This document shows, piece after piece, positions 34,297-43,740 of a stretch of DNA of 64,000 bases. Source of the DNA: Stygiobacter electus. GTDB lineage: Bacteria > Bacteroidota > Ignavibacteria > Ignavibacteriales > Melioribacteraceae. How positions within the stretch are numbered: the stretch's first letter is position 1; every line of letters starts with the position of its first letter. The translations under genes were made by a program, and so were the position numbers. The notes beneath the pieces are model-generated. The model ran no database searches, was not told the DNA's origin, and was given only the letters and a program-made list of their open reading frames with translations. The stretch is from NCBI GenBank assembly GCA_029210465.1, contig JARGDL010000015.1, forward strand, positions 19,794 to 83,793. Direction: 5' to 3'.

Positions 34297-34362
34297 ATGA
34301 AAAGAACAATTAACATATTAAATAACAATTGGTGGTGGCTAAGCACAAATACGCCATCCTAA
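34297..34362 (+). CDS. trp leader peptide with three consecutive Trp codons
   Basis: A 21-residue open frame, MKRTINILNNNWWW plus seven further residues, ends in TAA. Codons 12-14 (34330-34338) are TGG TGG TGG. Three adjacent Trp codons in a short leader directly upstream of a terminator-like hairpin and a tryptophan synthase gene match trp attenuator leader peptides. No strong Shine-Dalgarno sequence precedes it, as is usual in these phyla. Confidence 0.8.
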   Translation: MKRTINILNNNWWWLSTNTPS

Positions 34363-34418
34363 GGTTATTACATAAATTTTACAAAGCCGTGGATGGCGAA
34401 AGCGTTCACGGCTTTTTT
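34330..34418 (+). promoter_or_regulatory. Tryptophan attenuator upstream of trpB2
   Basis: Four segments can be drawn. Segment 1 (GGTGGC, 34334-34339, within the Trp codons) can pair with segment 2 (GCCATC, 34353-34358). Segment 2 (CGCCATCC, 34352-34359) is a perfect 8-bp complement of segment 3 (GGATGGCG, 34391-34398). Segments 3 and 4 form an intrinsic terminator: AAAGCCGTG (34383-34391) with CACGGCTTT (34407-34415), ending in TTTTTT (34413-34418). A ribosome stalled on the Trp codons leaves segment 2 free to pair with 3 and blocks the terminator; one that reaches the stop codon at 34360 covers segment 2 and lets the terminator form. A possible -35 box TTGACA is at 34260-34265. Confidence 0.8.
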
Positions 34419-34473
34419 ATTGCCTGCCGTGAACCATATATAAATATTTCTCAACAACAAATAAGAGGTTCAC

Positions 34474-35781
34474 ATGTCACAAAACAAAATAATCTTTCTC
34501 GATCAAAAACAAATTCCAACTCATTACTACAATATTATGGCGGATTCACCTGTTCCAATGGATCCACCTTTGCATCCAGCAACAAAACAACCAGCTGGTC
34601 CTCAAGATTTAGCCGCAATTTTTCCGATGGCATTAATTGAACAAGAAATGTCTAAAGAGAGATTTATTGAAATTCCAGATGAAGTTCGTGATTTATACCG
34701 ATTAAGCAGACCAACACCACTAATTCGTGCTGCTAATCTTGAACAAGTACTTGATACACCAGCAAAAATTTATTTCAAATATGAAGGAGCAAATCCAACG
34801 GGAAGCCATAAAACAAATACATCTTATGCACAAGCTTATTACAATAAAAAAGCAGGTATTAAAAAACTTGTAACTGAAACAGGTGCCGGTCAATGGGGAA
34901 GTGCATTAGCTATGGCTTGTAAACATTTTGATATGGAATGTGAAGTTTTTATGGTAAAAGTTAGTTATAATCAAAAACCATATCGTAAAACTTTTATGAA
35001 ATTATTTGGCGCTACTGTTCATGCAAGTCCAACTAATTTAACACAAGCAGGCAGAAATGTTTTAGCTGAAGATCCAGATTCTCCAGGTTCACTTGGTATT
35101 GCAATTAGTGAAGCTATTGAAGTTGCAGTTCAACGTGATGATACAAATTATTCATTAGGAAGTGTTCTCAATCATGTAATGTTACATCAAACAGTTATTG
35201 GAGAAGAAGCAAGATTACAAATGGAAATGGCTGGTGATTATCCTGATGTTGTAATTGGTTGTGCTGGTGGTGGTAGTAATTTCGCAGGTTTATCTTTTCC
35301 ATTTTTAAGAGATAAACTTACAGGTGTAAAAAAGGATTTGGAAGTAATTGCAGTTGAACCAGCTTCTTGCCCTTCTTTAACTCAAGGAAAATTTGAATAT
35401 GATTTTGGTGATGAAGCACAGATGACACCATTAATCAAAATGTACACTCTTGGTCATAAATTTATTCCGCCAAAAATTCATGCAGGTGGTTTGCGTTATC
35501 ATGGAATGGCGCCAACAATTTCGTTGATGTATAACATTGGTGCTATCTCTGCAAAAGCATATAACCAATTAGAAGTTTTTGATGCCGCAAGAATTTTTGC
35601 ACAAGCTGAAGGAATTGTTCCAGCACCAGAAAGTTCGCATGCAATTAAAGAAGCAATTGAACAAGCATTAAAATGTAAAGAAAGTGGTGAGGCTAAAACA
35701 ATCTTATTCAATTTGTCTGGACATGGATTTTTGGATTTGGGTTCTTATGAAATGTATCTTGAGAATGAATTGACTAATTGA
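34474..35781 (+). CDS. trpB2: TrpB2-type tryptophan synthase beta chain
   Basis: 435 residues, longer than TrpB1 (about 400) as expected for TrpB2. The PLP lysine is K113 in [24 protein letters not shown] (about 135-147) is the COMM-like catalytic region with its Glu, and [11 protein letters not shown] (about 255-265) binds the PLP phosphate. The N-terminal extension ([19 protein letters not shown]) and [18 protein letters not shown] are typical of TrpB2. It joins indole and serine to make tryptophan and in this branch does not need the usual TrpA partner; no trpA is adjacent. The Trp attenuator in front of it supports a tryptophan role. AGAGG precedes the ATG by 6 nt. Confidence 0.92.
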   Translation: MSQNKIIFLDQKQIPTHYYNIMADSPVPMDPPLHPATKQPAGPQDLAAIFPMALIEQEMSKERFIEIPDEVRDLYRLSRPTPLIRAANLEQVLDTPAKIYFKYEGANPTGSHKTNTSYAQAYYNKKAGIKKLVTETGAGQWGSALAMACKHFDMECEVFMVKVSYNQKPYRKTFMKLFGATVHASPTNLTQAGRNVLAEDPDSPGSLGIAISEAIEVAVQRDDTNYSLGSVLNHVMLHQTVIGEEARLQMEMAGDYPDVVIGCAGGGSNFAGLSFPFLRDKLTGVKKDLEVIAVEPASCPSLTQGKFEYDFGDEAQMTPLIKMYTLGHKFIPPKIHAGGLRYHGMAPTISLMYNIGAISAKAYNQLEVFDAARIFAQAEGIVPAPESSHAIKEAIEQALKCKESGEAKTILFNLSGHGFLDLGSYEMYLENELTN

Positions 35782-35835
35782 TTTTCAATAGAGACTTCTG
35801 AAAAATTGTTTGCAGTCAATTGTGATTATAAAACT

Positions 35836-35928
35836 GATCCCGACTTTGTCGGGATTGTCGAAGTTTAAAATAAGCAAGACTTGTCTGCGGTAAGCAGGAT
35901 TGTCATCTTTCGATAGGCTCAAGATGAC
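35836..35928. repeat. Dispersed palindromic repeat, intergenic copy
   Basis: Two hairpin modules lie between trpB2 and the convergent propeller gene. GATCCCGACTTTGTCGGGA is the reverse complement of a module at about 56122-56140, and GTCATCTT (35902-35909) ... AAGATGAC (35921-35928) has the same GTCAnnnn-loop-nnnnTGAC design as modules at 56107-56205. The loop TCGATAGGCTC matches TCGACAAGCTC of the other copies. Confidence 0.75.
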
Positions 35929-35958
35929 ATTTGATTAATTTTTCAGATGTCTCTAATA
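35917..35958. repeat. Direct repeat shared with 43083-43127
   Basis: About 42 bp starting GCTCAAGATGACAT and continuing TTAATTTTTCAG then TGTCTCTAATAA recur at 43083-43127 with a few differences (GCTCAAGATGACATCTTATT..., AGTCTCTGAATAA). Both copies are intergenic and carry the end of the palindromic repeat plus a shared flank, so the repeated unit is longer than the hairpin. Confidence 0.65.
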
Positions 35959-35966
35959 AACAATGA

Positions 35967-35990
35967 AGGGATGTTCAATTGAACATCCCT
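35967..35990. terminator. Perfect 24-bp palindrome between convergent genes
   Basis: AGGGATGTTCAA is followed directly by its reverse complement with no loop. It lies 16 bp after the minus-strand propeller stop (36007) and 186 bp after the trpB2 stop, so it could act as a bidirectional terminator, or as another dispersed palindrome. Both flanks lack a long T tract. Confidence 0.45.
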
Positions 35991-36006
35991 ACAACAAAAT
36001 ATAATT

Positions 36007-39000
36007 TTATTTTAATTCAGGAATTCTTCCCGGCGTCCATGGTGCATTTATTTTTTCTAATTCAGCTTCAATTGATTTCAATTCAACATCATTAATTTTT
36101 TTCAACTGAGAAATTATTGGTTGAATTTCTTCATACAAAGTTTCATAAGCAACATATTGATTCTTTGTAATATTTGAAGTTGAACGTGCAGTAATTGAAA
36201 TCATATCGTTTATTCTGCTATTTAATGGAACTGGAACAGGTGGAATTTCTTCACGGCTCGCTTTAGGCGTTGGTCCATTAAACTTGTAAAGAATATCTGC
36301 TATTTCTTTTGATGTTGCTTCTGCACGTTTGAATAAATCATAATTTGCTTTAGATGAATTATTAATTGCTTGTTTAATTGCTTCATATTTCTTTTGCAAT
36401 TCTTCAGCTAAACGCAATGCACCTTGAGCAGTTCTTGATAATTCAGCTGCTTTCTGTTGGAACTCAACTACTTTTGCAAAATCATCAGCTGGTAATGATG
36501 TATTCTTTAAAAGTTCTACATTAAATGATTCAGGACCAGCTAATTTCTTTTCTTCACCACGAACAACAATAGACATTGATACAAAATATTTTCCGGGTTT
36601 TACAAAATAGCCAGATGAACTAAATCTTCCACGGCTACCACCACTTGCAACCGGTTCAAATTTATCCGTTGTAATTGGAGCTAAGCTTTCCATTCTCAAA
36701 TCCCAAACAACTCTATTAATTCCAGAACTTGCCTGCTTTGTTAGTTTTCTAATTACATTATTATTTTCGTCAGTAAATGTAAAAATTAAGTATGGAGCTT
36801 TTTCATCGGTTTCAGCACGTAATTCTTCAAATGTTGGTTGAGGTATTGGTTTTCCGTCTTTGAATAATTCTTTTTCTTTTGCTTGTCTTTGTGCCTTTAA
36901 TGTTTTTGGAACATCTTTAATATAATAAGTTATTGTTGCTCCAAATTCTGGATTAGGGGCTTTGAAGTATGTTGAACCTTGACCATATCTTCCACCTTTT
37001 TGAACATACATTAAAGCATTTTTAATTGGAAAGATGTGAGATTCTTTTTCAAATAATTCTTTTGTTAAATAACGCAAAGGAGAATAATCATCAAGTATGA
37101 AAAAGCCGCGACCAAATGTTGCAACCACTAAATCTTTTTCTCCTTCATGTATTGTTAAGTCAGTAACTTTAATTTTTGGCAAACCATTTTTTAATTGAAT
37201 CCATTTTTCGCCGCCATCAATAGAAAAGAAAACGCCCCATTCAGTTCCAACAAAAAGTAATTTTGGATTTGTTGGATCTTCAACAATTGTATTTACTGCA
37301 CCATCTTGTGGAAGATTACTTGCAATTGATTTCCATGTTTTTCCTTTATCTGTGCTTTTTAATAAATATGGTTTGAAGTCATCTCTTTTATGATTATTGA
37401 AAGAAGCATAAACAACATTTTCATCGAAACGGGAAGGAAGAATATCGCTAACCAATGTAAATTTTGGAACACCAGGAAAATCTTCAATCTTTCTCCAGGT
37501 TTTTAAATCTTCTGTAACTTGAATTAATCCATCATCAGTACCGGCATAAAGAAGATTTTCTTTTTTTGGTGATTCAGCTAAAGAAACAACTAATCCAAAA
37601 AGCGAAGTACTTACATCTTTAGCAACTGCATCATAACTCCAATATTTTCCCATTACAGGAAAAGAATTGCGATCTGTTTTAGTTGATAAATCATCACTTA
37701 TTTCTTGCCATGAATTACCACGATCATCACTTTTGAAAACTTTTTCAGCGGCAATGTATAATCTTGTTGGTGAATGAGGGCTAATAATAAAAGGAGTATC
37801 CCAATACCATTTGAAAGTTTTTTCACCTTTTGCTGGTTCAGGACGAATATCAACAGTTTCACCGCTTAATTTATCATAACGAACGATATTTCCATATTGC
37901 CAAGCAGAATAAACAATGTTTGGATTTCCAGGTTCTGTTGCTTGGAAAAATCCATCACCGCCAACTGTTACAATCCAATCGCTGTTTACAATTCCATCTG
38001 AACTTAATGTTCTTGAAGGACCATAAAAACTATTATTATCTTGTGTCCCGCCATAAACATTATAAAAAGGTTTTGCATCATCAACAGAAACGCGATAGAA
38101 TTGAGTTACTGGTAAATTACATTTGAAAAGGAAAGTTTTACCAGTATCGAAAGTTTCATAAACACCACCATCACCACCGATAAGTAAATGATTAGTATCA
38201 TTTGGATCAATCCACAATGCATGATCATCAACATGGCGATTGTCATTACCAAAAACTTTCCAAGTCTTTCCACCATCTTCAGTAAATTGTGTAACAGTTT
38301 CTGTTGAATAAACTTTATTAACATCTTTTGGGTCGCAATAAATTTCATTGTAGTATTGACCTGATTCATGATGATCACTCATTTTTTCCCAGCTTGCACC
38401 ACGATTAGTTGAACGATAAAAACCATTACCATTTTCAGCGGCTTCCATTATTAAATAAACAACATCTGGATTAACAGGAGAAATTGCAATGCCCATTCCA
38501 CCAATATCAACTTTTGGTAAACCATTCATTATCTTTTCCCAGGTAGCACCAGCGTCAGTAGTTTTATAAACAGCAGATTCAGGTCCGCCACCAATTTTTG
38601 TAAAGATGTGTCTTCTTCTTTGTTCAGAAGTAGCATATAAAACGTTTGAATCACGTGGATCCATAACAACATTATTAACACCAGTATTTTCGGAGATATT
38701 CAAAACTTTATTCCAAGTTTTTCCACCATCTGTTGTTTTATAAAGACCACGATCACCACCTGGTCCCCAAACAGAACCTTCTGCTGCAACATAAACTATG
38801 TTAGAATTTTTTGGATCAATAACAATTCCACCAATTTGTCGTGAATCTTTTAATCCCATGTGTTTCCAGGTTTTTCCACCATCTAAAGATTTATAAACAC
38901 CGGTTCCATAACCAAGTGCACGTTGGTGATTATTTTCACCAGTTCCAACCCAAACAACATTTGGATTAGTTGGATCAATTTCAACAACACCAAGTGAATA

Positions 39001-39294
39001 AGGAAGAGTGTCTGCAATAGCTTCCCAAGTTGTTCCACTGTTTGTAGTTTTCCATAAATGTCCGCTTGCAGAAGCAACATAATATTCACTATGATTATTT
39101 GGATTAACAGCAAAGTCAGCAATTCTTCCGCTTGTGAATGCTGGTCCAATTCCTCTAAATTTTAGACCAGCGACTGTTTCACTTGTAAGCAATTCTTTTT
39201 CTTTCTTTTCTGTTGATTTTTCTTTTTGTGCTGGTAAGGTAATTGAGACAAAAAGCAGAATTGAAATAATTACTTTGATGTATTTCATTTTCAC
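36007..39294 (-). CDS. Exported Asp-box/VPS10-like beta-propeller protein
   Basis: 1095 residues. A signal peptide (about 1-23) is followed by two multi-bladed propellers with many BNR/Asp-box motifs of the S.DGG.TW kind (TTNSGTTWE, SLDGGKTWK, TTDGGKTWN, STNRGASWE, STDKGKTWK, SIDGGEKW) to about residue 720, then a beta-rich region with YGQGSTYFKAPNPEFGA and a helical C-terminus (about 960-1095). Proteins of this group resemble sortilin/VPS10 and sialidase propellers, but the sialidase catalytic residues are not recognisable. No T9SS sorting domain ends it, so it is probably periplasmic. It is separated from the upstream tricorn-like gene by a hairpin terminator. Function unknown; a peptide- or polymer-binding role is conceivable. 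Confidence 0.78.
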   Translation of the reverse strand: MKMKYIKVIISILLFVSITLPAQKEKSTEKKEKELLTSETVAGLKFRGIGPAFTSGRIADFAVNPNNHSEYYVASASGHLWKTTNSGTTWEAIADTLPYSLGVVEIDPTNPNVVWVGTGENNHQRALGYGTGVYKSLDGGKTWKHMGLKDSRQIGGIVIDPKNSNIVYVAAEGSVWGPGGDRGLYKTTDGGKTWNKVLNISENTGVNNVVMDPRDSNVLYATSEQRRRHIFTKIGGGPESAVYKTTDAGATWEKIMNGLPKVDIGGMGIAISPVNPDVVYLIMEAAENGNGFYRSTNRGASWEKMSDHHESGQYYNEIYCDPKDVNKVYSTETVTQFTEDGGKTWKVFGNDNRHVDDHALWIDPNDTNHLLIGGDGGVYETFDTGKTFLFKCNLPVTQFYRVSVDDAKPFYNVYGGTQDNNSFYGPSRTLSSDGIVNSDWIVTVGGDGFFQATEPGNPNIVYSAWQYGNIVRYDKLSGETVDIRPEPAKGEKTFKWYWDTPFIISPHSPTRLYIAAEKVFKSDDRGNSWQEISDDLSTKTDRNSFPVMGKYWSYDAVAKDVSTSLFGLVVSLAESPKKENLLYAGTDDGLIQVTEDLKTWRKIEDFPGVPKFTLVSDILPSRFDENVVYASFNNHKRDDFKPYLLKSTDKGKTWKSIASNLPQDGAVNTIVEDPTNPKLLFVGTEWGVFFSIDGGEKWIQLKNGLPKIKVTDLTIHEGEKDLVVATFGRGFFILDDYSPLRYLTKELFEKESHIFPIKNALMYVQKGGRYGQGSTYFKAPNPEFGATITYYIKDVPKTLKAQRQAKEKELFKDGKPIPQPTFEELRAETDEKAPYLIFTFTDENNNVIRKLTKQASSGINRVVWDLRMESLAPITTDKFEPVASGGSRGRFSSSGYFVKPGKYFVSMSIVVRGEEKKLAGPESFNVELLKNTSLPADDFAKVVEFQQKAAELSRTAQGALRLAEELQKKYEAIKQAINNSSKANYDLFKRAEATSKEIADILYKFNGPTPKASREEIPPVPVPLNSRINDMISITARSTSNITKNQYVAYETLYEEIQPIISQLKKINDVELKSIEAELEKINAPWTPGRIPELK

Positions 39295-39382
39295 TCCTTA
39301 TTATTTTTTGTGATTTAATAATAGCAAATTGCAAATAATGAAATGTAGGTTCAAGTTAAATGATAAAATAATTAATAAAAAG

Positions 39383-39437
39383 CGGAAGCAATGATGAACA
39401 ACTAAGTTCATCATTTTTGCATTTAAGCAAGCTTCCG
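39383..39437 (-). terminator. Nested hairpin terminator of the tricorn-like gene
   Basis: An outer stem CGGAAGC (39383-39389) / GCTTCCG (39431-39437) encloses an inner stem ATGATGAAC (39391-39399) / GTTCATCAT (39406-39414) with a 6-nt loop. Read on the minus strand the outer stem is followed by CTTTTTATT, a T tract suited to intrinsic termination 50-100 nt after the protease stop at 39486. Confidence 0.6.
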
Positions 39438-39485
39438 TTTAAGAAGATATACCAACATTGATACTCTCGCCGAAGGTATATCGAT

Positions 39486-42400
39486 TTATCTCACTTCATA
39501 TTCAGGTTGTTTCGGTTCTTTATATGGATTTGTTTTTAATTCATTCATTATCACTTCAACAGCTTTTTCAAGTTGAGGATCAATACCTTTTGCCATTTTT
39601 GATGGATCATCAATTTGATAAATATCAGGATCAACACCATGTCCTTCTTTAAACCATTTACCATCGGGATCATACATTCTAAATGTTGGAACTGTAACAT
39701 TACCGCCATCAATTAAAGTTGGTGCACCAGTTATTCCAATTAAACCACCCCAAGTTCTTGTTCCTATTAGTTTTCCTAAACTAGCTTTTCTAAAAAAATC
39801 TGGAAAAGCATCACCACCAGAACCACTCCAACCATTAATTAACATTACTTTAGGACCAAAATGAGCAACAGGAGGCCATTGCCAATTTTTACCATCGCGA
39901 ACTGCCCAATATGCAAGTGGTTTTCTGTTTAATAGTTCAATGAAACGATCTGGAATTTGTCCACCGTTATTAAATCTTTCATCAATTATTAAAGCATCTT
40001 TGTTGAATTGTGCATAAAACATTCTAACTAATTCATACTGACCATCAGTAACGCCAGTGCTTGGTACATAAATATAACCAACACGCCCGTTAGTTTTTTC
40101 ATCAACATATTTTCTGTTCTGTTCTATCCACTCCAGGTTACGTAAGCGTGTTTCTGTTGATAAAGTTTGAACGATAATTTTTTTAGCACCATCAAATGTT
40201 GGTTTATCGTTAATAGTTAATTCAATAGTTTTTTCTGCAAGTCCTTCAAATGCTGAATATGGTGCTTTTGAAATATCAAGTGGTTCATCATTAACGGCAA
40301 GAATATAATCTCCGGCTTTTACTTTTAATCCAGGTTGTAAGAGTGGAGAACGTATTTCTGTATCCCAAGATGCACCATTAATAATTTTTTTGATTCTGTA
40401 AAATCCATTTGCAATTTCCCAATCAATTCCAAGATAGCCAACATTTCTTTGTTCTGCATCTTCGGTATCACCACCGCTTCGATAAGTGTGTGATGCGTTT
40501 AATTCTGAAATTAATTCACCAAGAATGTAATTCAAATCCCAACGGGTAACACAAAAATCCACAAGTTTGCCGTAGCGTTCTTTCATTTCTTTCCAATCAA
40601 CGCCATGCATATTTTTATCGTAGAAGAAATCTCTTTCAAATCTCCAAACATCATTGAATATTTGTTTCCATTCTTGTTTTGGTTCTACAGTTATTTCCAT
40701 CATCGAAGTTGGAATTTTTTTATCAAGTTTTTGATTCTCAGCAATATCAACAATTGAATAATTTCCATTTGAAGCAACAAGAATTTTTTTGCCATCAGCA
40801 GAAACTTCGAATGCATTTGCATCATCAACAATTTTTTTCTCTTCACGTTTTTCTAAATCATAAAAATAAATTGGTTTGTTTTTATCAGATGAACCACTAT
40901 TGGGCAAACGATTATAAATTAATTTTCCTGATATTGCAGCAAGGTGACCATAATTTCCATTTTGAGGTGGAAGAATTACAATTCTATTTTCAAAATTATT
41001 AAAATCAATTATTGTTTCTTTTGGTTTGTCATTTTTCTTTTCATCTTTTGACGCTTCTTTTTTTGAATCATCCTTTTTGGGTTCTTCTTTTTTTACCTCA
41101 TCTTTTTTAATTGATGTTGTATCATTCTTTGGAGCCAAAGGTGAAAGTATATTTTCATTTAAAGTAACTAATGCTAACTTTGTTGCGTTAGCATAAACAA
41201 ATGAATTATCAAAGTCGCTGTAAATTGGTGAAAAATTTCTGTCTGTTAAAAAATAAAGATATTTACCATCGGGATCGAAAACTGGTTCTGTGTCTTTATA
41301 AAATCCAGAAGTTGCTTGAGTAACTTTTTGTTCTTTAACATCATATATAAAAATTGCACTGCTTCTGTTATCAAGATCATTTTGATAAGCAAGCCAGCGG
41401 CTATCTGAAGACCAGCTTGGTTTAAATGATGCTAAATTTCCCTGATACCAATATTTGCCTTTATCAACGTTATAAATTTTATTTTTTTCAATATCATAAA
41501 TTTTTATTTCCATTGCTTTATCAACAAATGCAATCATTTTACTATTTGGCGACCAATATAAATTGTAACGAAAACCTTCACCAAGTGATGTTAATTTTTT
41601 TTCTTCATTTTGATTTTCTAAATCACGAATTGTTAATTCATATTCGCCGGATTTATCAGACCAATAAGCGATAAATTTTCCATTTGGTGACCAAGCGGGA
41701 TAACGTTCTGCAACTCCAGATGATTTTGTTAAATTAATAACTGCACCATTTTCTGCTGGAAGATTAAAAACTTCTCCACGTGCTTCGAAAGCAGCACGCT
41801 TACCATCTGGTGAAATTGTAAAGCTTTGAATTAGGTTAGAAACTTTTTCAACTTGCGGCATTAATGAAATTGCATCTGTTACGACGTTAACTTTTACTTC
41901 ACGAAGTTTTTCATCAGTGAGATTTAATAAATATAATTTTCCACCAGCTTCAAAAACAATTTCATTTGAGCCAAGTGAAGGAAAGTGAATATCGTAATCT
42001 GTGAACTTTGTTATTTGTTTTAATTCTTTTGTATCAAGATTATATGACCAAATATTCATTCTTATTTCAGGACCGCGATCGGAAATAAAATAAATTTTTC
42101 TTCCGCTCCACATTGGTAATTCATCACCAGCAGGATTTTCGATAATATAATCGACAGTTAATTTTTCCAAATCGAAAAGCCAAATATCTGCTGCATCACC
42201 TCCGCGATAACGTTTCCATGTTCTGAATGATTCTGTTTTGTTTGAATAAATAATTTGTTTGCCATCAGGCGAGAGAGAAGCATGTTCACCATAAGGAATT
42301 GGTAATTTTTCTGGCAAGCCGCCGTTAACTGAAACTTTGTAAAATTGACTAAATCTTTGTTTACCACTTTCTGCGGAAGAGGCAAACAAAATACTTTTAC

Positions 42401-42749
42401 CATCAGGATACCAATCAATTACTCTATCAGGCATTCCATGATTTGTAATTCTTTTTGGAATTCCTCCCGTTGTTGGAATTACGTAAACATCTGTATTGCC
42501 GTTGTAATTTCCACTAAATGCAACCTGAGTTCCATCAGGGGAAAATTTAGGAAAAACTTCTTGCCCTTTTGGAGAACTAAGTTTTAATGCCGTTCCCCCT
42601 TCTTTGGGTACAATCCATAAATCACCGGCATATGAAAAAACTATATGAGTTTTTGAAACATCTGGATATTGCAGCATTCTTGCATCAATCTGTGCAAAAA
42701 GATTAACACAAAAAGAAAATATCAAAACAATTATTGATATTTTTTTCAT
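39486..42749 (-). CDS. Tricorn-like S41 serine protease
   Basis: 1087 residues with a signal peptide (1-19, ending NLFAQ). About 20-330 and 330-560 form WD40/TolB-like propellers (FSPDGTQVAFSGNYNGN, LSPDGKQIIYSN, WSPNGKFIAYWSDKSGEYEL), followed by a Lys/Glu-rich linker (about 545-580), a tricorn C1 region, a PDZ domain (about 760-850, LGIDWEIANGFYRIKKI) and the S41 C2 domain. Likely catalytic residues are the His of ELNASHTYR, the Ser of NGWSGSGGDAF (about 973) and the Glu of KEGHGVDPD (about 1035). Such exported tricorn homologues degrade peptides; the gate and charged residues for substrate ends are not assessed. It stands alone and is followed by a terminator. Confidence 0.9.
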   Translation of the reverse strand: MKKISIIVLIFSFCVNLFAQIDARMLQYPDVSKTHIVFSYAGDLWIVPKEGGTALKLSSPKGQEVFPKFSPDGTQVAFSGNYNGNTDVYVIPTTGGIPKRITNHGMPDRVIDWYPDGKSILFASSAESGKQRFSQFYKVSVNGGLPEKLPIPYGEHASLSPDGKQIIYSNKTESFRTWKRYRGGDAADIWLFDLEKLTVDYIIENPAGDELPMWSGRKIYFISDRGPEIRMNIWSYNLDTKELKQITKFTDYDIHFPSLGSNEIVFEAGGKLYLLNLTDEKLREVKVNVVTDAISLMPQVEKVSNLIQSFTISPDGKRAAFEARGEVFNLPAENGAVINLTKSSGVAERYPAWSPNGKFIAYWSDKSGEYELTIRDLENQNEEKKLTSLGEGFRYNLYWSPNSKMIAFVDKAMEIKIYDIEKNKIYNVDKGKYWYQGNLASFKPSWSSDSRWLAYQNDLDNRSSAIFIYDVKEQKVTQATSGFYKDTEPVFDPDGKYLYFLTDRNFSPIYSDFDNSFVYANATKLALVTLNENILSPLAPKNDTTSIKKDEVKKEEPKKDDSKKEASKDEKKNDKPKETIIDFNNFENRIVILPPQNGNYGHLAAISGKLIYNRLPNSGSSDKNKPIYFYDLEKREEKKIVDDANAFEVSADGKKILVASNGNYSIVDIAENQKLDKKIPTSMMEITVEPKQEWKQIFNDVWRFERDFFYDKNMHGVDWKEMKERYGKLVDFCVTRWDLNYILGELISELNASHTYRSGGDTEDAEQRNVGYLGIDWEIANGFYRIKKIINGASWDTEIRSPLLQPGLKVKAGDYILAVNDEPLDISKAPYSAFEGLAEKTIELTINDKPTFDGAKKIIVQTLSTETRLRNLEWIEQNRKYVDEKTNGRVGYIYVPSTGVTDGQYELVRMFYAQFNKDALIIDERFNNGGQIPDRFIELLNRKPLAYWAVRDGKNWQWPPVAHFGPKVMLINGWSGSGGDAFPDFFRKASLGKLIGTRTWGGLIGITGAPTLIDGGNVTVPTFRMYDPDGKWFKEGHGVDPDIYQIDDPSKMAKGIDPQLEKAVEVIMNELKTNPYKEPKQPEYEVR

Positions 42750-42957
42750 AAGTCACCTTTGAGAGTTTTTATTCATTTATAAAATATTGATTTGTTTTTT
42801 AGCAACAAAAACAAAATTGATGAAAATTAGACGAGGTAAAGTTTGGAAAGTTTGTCTTTAAAAAGTTATTTGAATTAATGGAAAGTAAAAAAAGGTAACA
42901 CAGAACAAATTATTTCTTAAAGAAAAATTACCAGATTTAATTTTTTCATAATAACGC

Positions 42958-42975
42958 AAAATGGTTAACCATTTT
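42958..42975. repeat. 18-bp perfect palindrome in the 1-kb gap before panB
   Basis: AAAATGGTTAACCATTTT is perfectly self-complementary. It lies in the gap 42750-43758, upstream of the tricorn-like gene. A second inverted repeat, GTAACACC (43009-43016) / GGTGTTAC (43042-43049), follows. No gene is recognised in this part of the gap. Either could be an operator, a terminator or a repeat. Confidence 0.45.
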
Positions 42976-43082
42976 GAAGTAATAGCACAAATTGTTGATT
43001 TGTTCATAGTAACACCAGATTATTGCTTAAAATATAACTCCGGTGTTACCGAAATGCTGAAGAATTACATGCAGGCAGGCAA

Positions 43083-43127
43083 GCTCAAGATGACATCTTA
43101 TTAATTTTTCAGAAGTCTCTGAATAAT
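43083..43127. repeat. Dispersed repeat fragment, second copy
   Basis: GCTCAAGATGACATC followed by TTATTAATTTTTCAG and AGTCTCTGAATAA matches 35917-35958. The 5' half of the hairpin is missing here and is replaced by CATGCAGGCAGGC. Intergenic. Confidence 0.65.
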
Positions 43128-43273
43128 TAGTTGTATCAATTAGTATTAATTATTCCAAACTGAAACACTTCTTGAACATTCAATCCATTTTTCCCTCTCA
43201 ATTATCAACTTTTAAATTGGCATTCATATTGAATTATAGGAAGTTAAATAAGCATCCATAAAAAATTAGTGGC

Positions 43274-43327
43274 GGCGGTGATTGAGTCAAATAGTACTTC
43301 GGCTGGGCTATTTGATAAATTATCGCC
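43274..43327 (+). other. Long stable hairpin upstream of the pan operon
   Basis: GGCGGTGAT (43274-43282) pairs with ATTATCGCC (43319-43327) and TCAAATAG (43287-43294) pairs with CTATTTGA (43308-43315), with a small internal loop and a TACTTCGGCTGGG terminal loop; T-rich sequence CTTCCTCTTTTTATTT follows. It could be a terminator, a leader element about 430 nt ahead of panB, or a remnant attC-like site. No plus-strand gene is visible upstream that it would terminate. Confidence 0.5.
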
Positions 43328-43644
43328 TTCCTCTTTTTATTTACTATTTTAGAATAAATAATAAATTCTATTAAAACCATTAATTTCTTTCTTCTGTTTT
43401 AGTTGAAATCAGATAGAGATTTACAAACTTCATGTTACCTTTTTTATAAAACTCTGCCTTAAAATTAATTCGTTTCTATTTTATACTCTCAATCGTATTT
43501 ACGAATTCATTATTTTTGATTAACTAATTTTTAAATCATTAGATTATATTGATTATAAATTTTATTTTTCGGATGTAAAATGAATTGATTCTTAAAAAAG
43601 AACAATTACATTAAATATTTCATACTACAAAAAGGACTTGATCG

Positions 43645-43740
43645 ATGAGACAGGTACCAAAATCAAATCAACAAATTACTTTCCATATCCTTTCAGTTTA
43701 TAATTTACTTTTCAAAAATTTTTGTTTTCAAAAGTTTTAA
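43645..43740 (+). CDS. Possible 31-codon small ORF ahead of panB
   Basis: ATG at 43645 follows AAAAAGGACTTGATCG, in which AAGGA is a plausible ribosome-binding site, and the frame encodes MRQVPKSNQQITFHILSVYN plus eleven more residues before TAA, 18 nt before the panB start. No similarity is recognised. It may be a leader peptide or chance. Confidence 0.25.
   Translation: MRQVPKSNQQITFHILSVYNLLFKNFCFQKF

Noticed and set aside
41020..41110. Lys/Glu-rich repeat in the tricorn-like gene as a separate element
   Set aside because: It is an in-frame low-complexity linker (KKDEVKKEEPKK type) between propeller and protease domains, common in such proteins.
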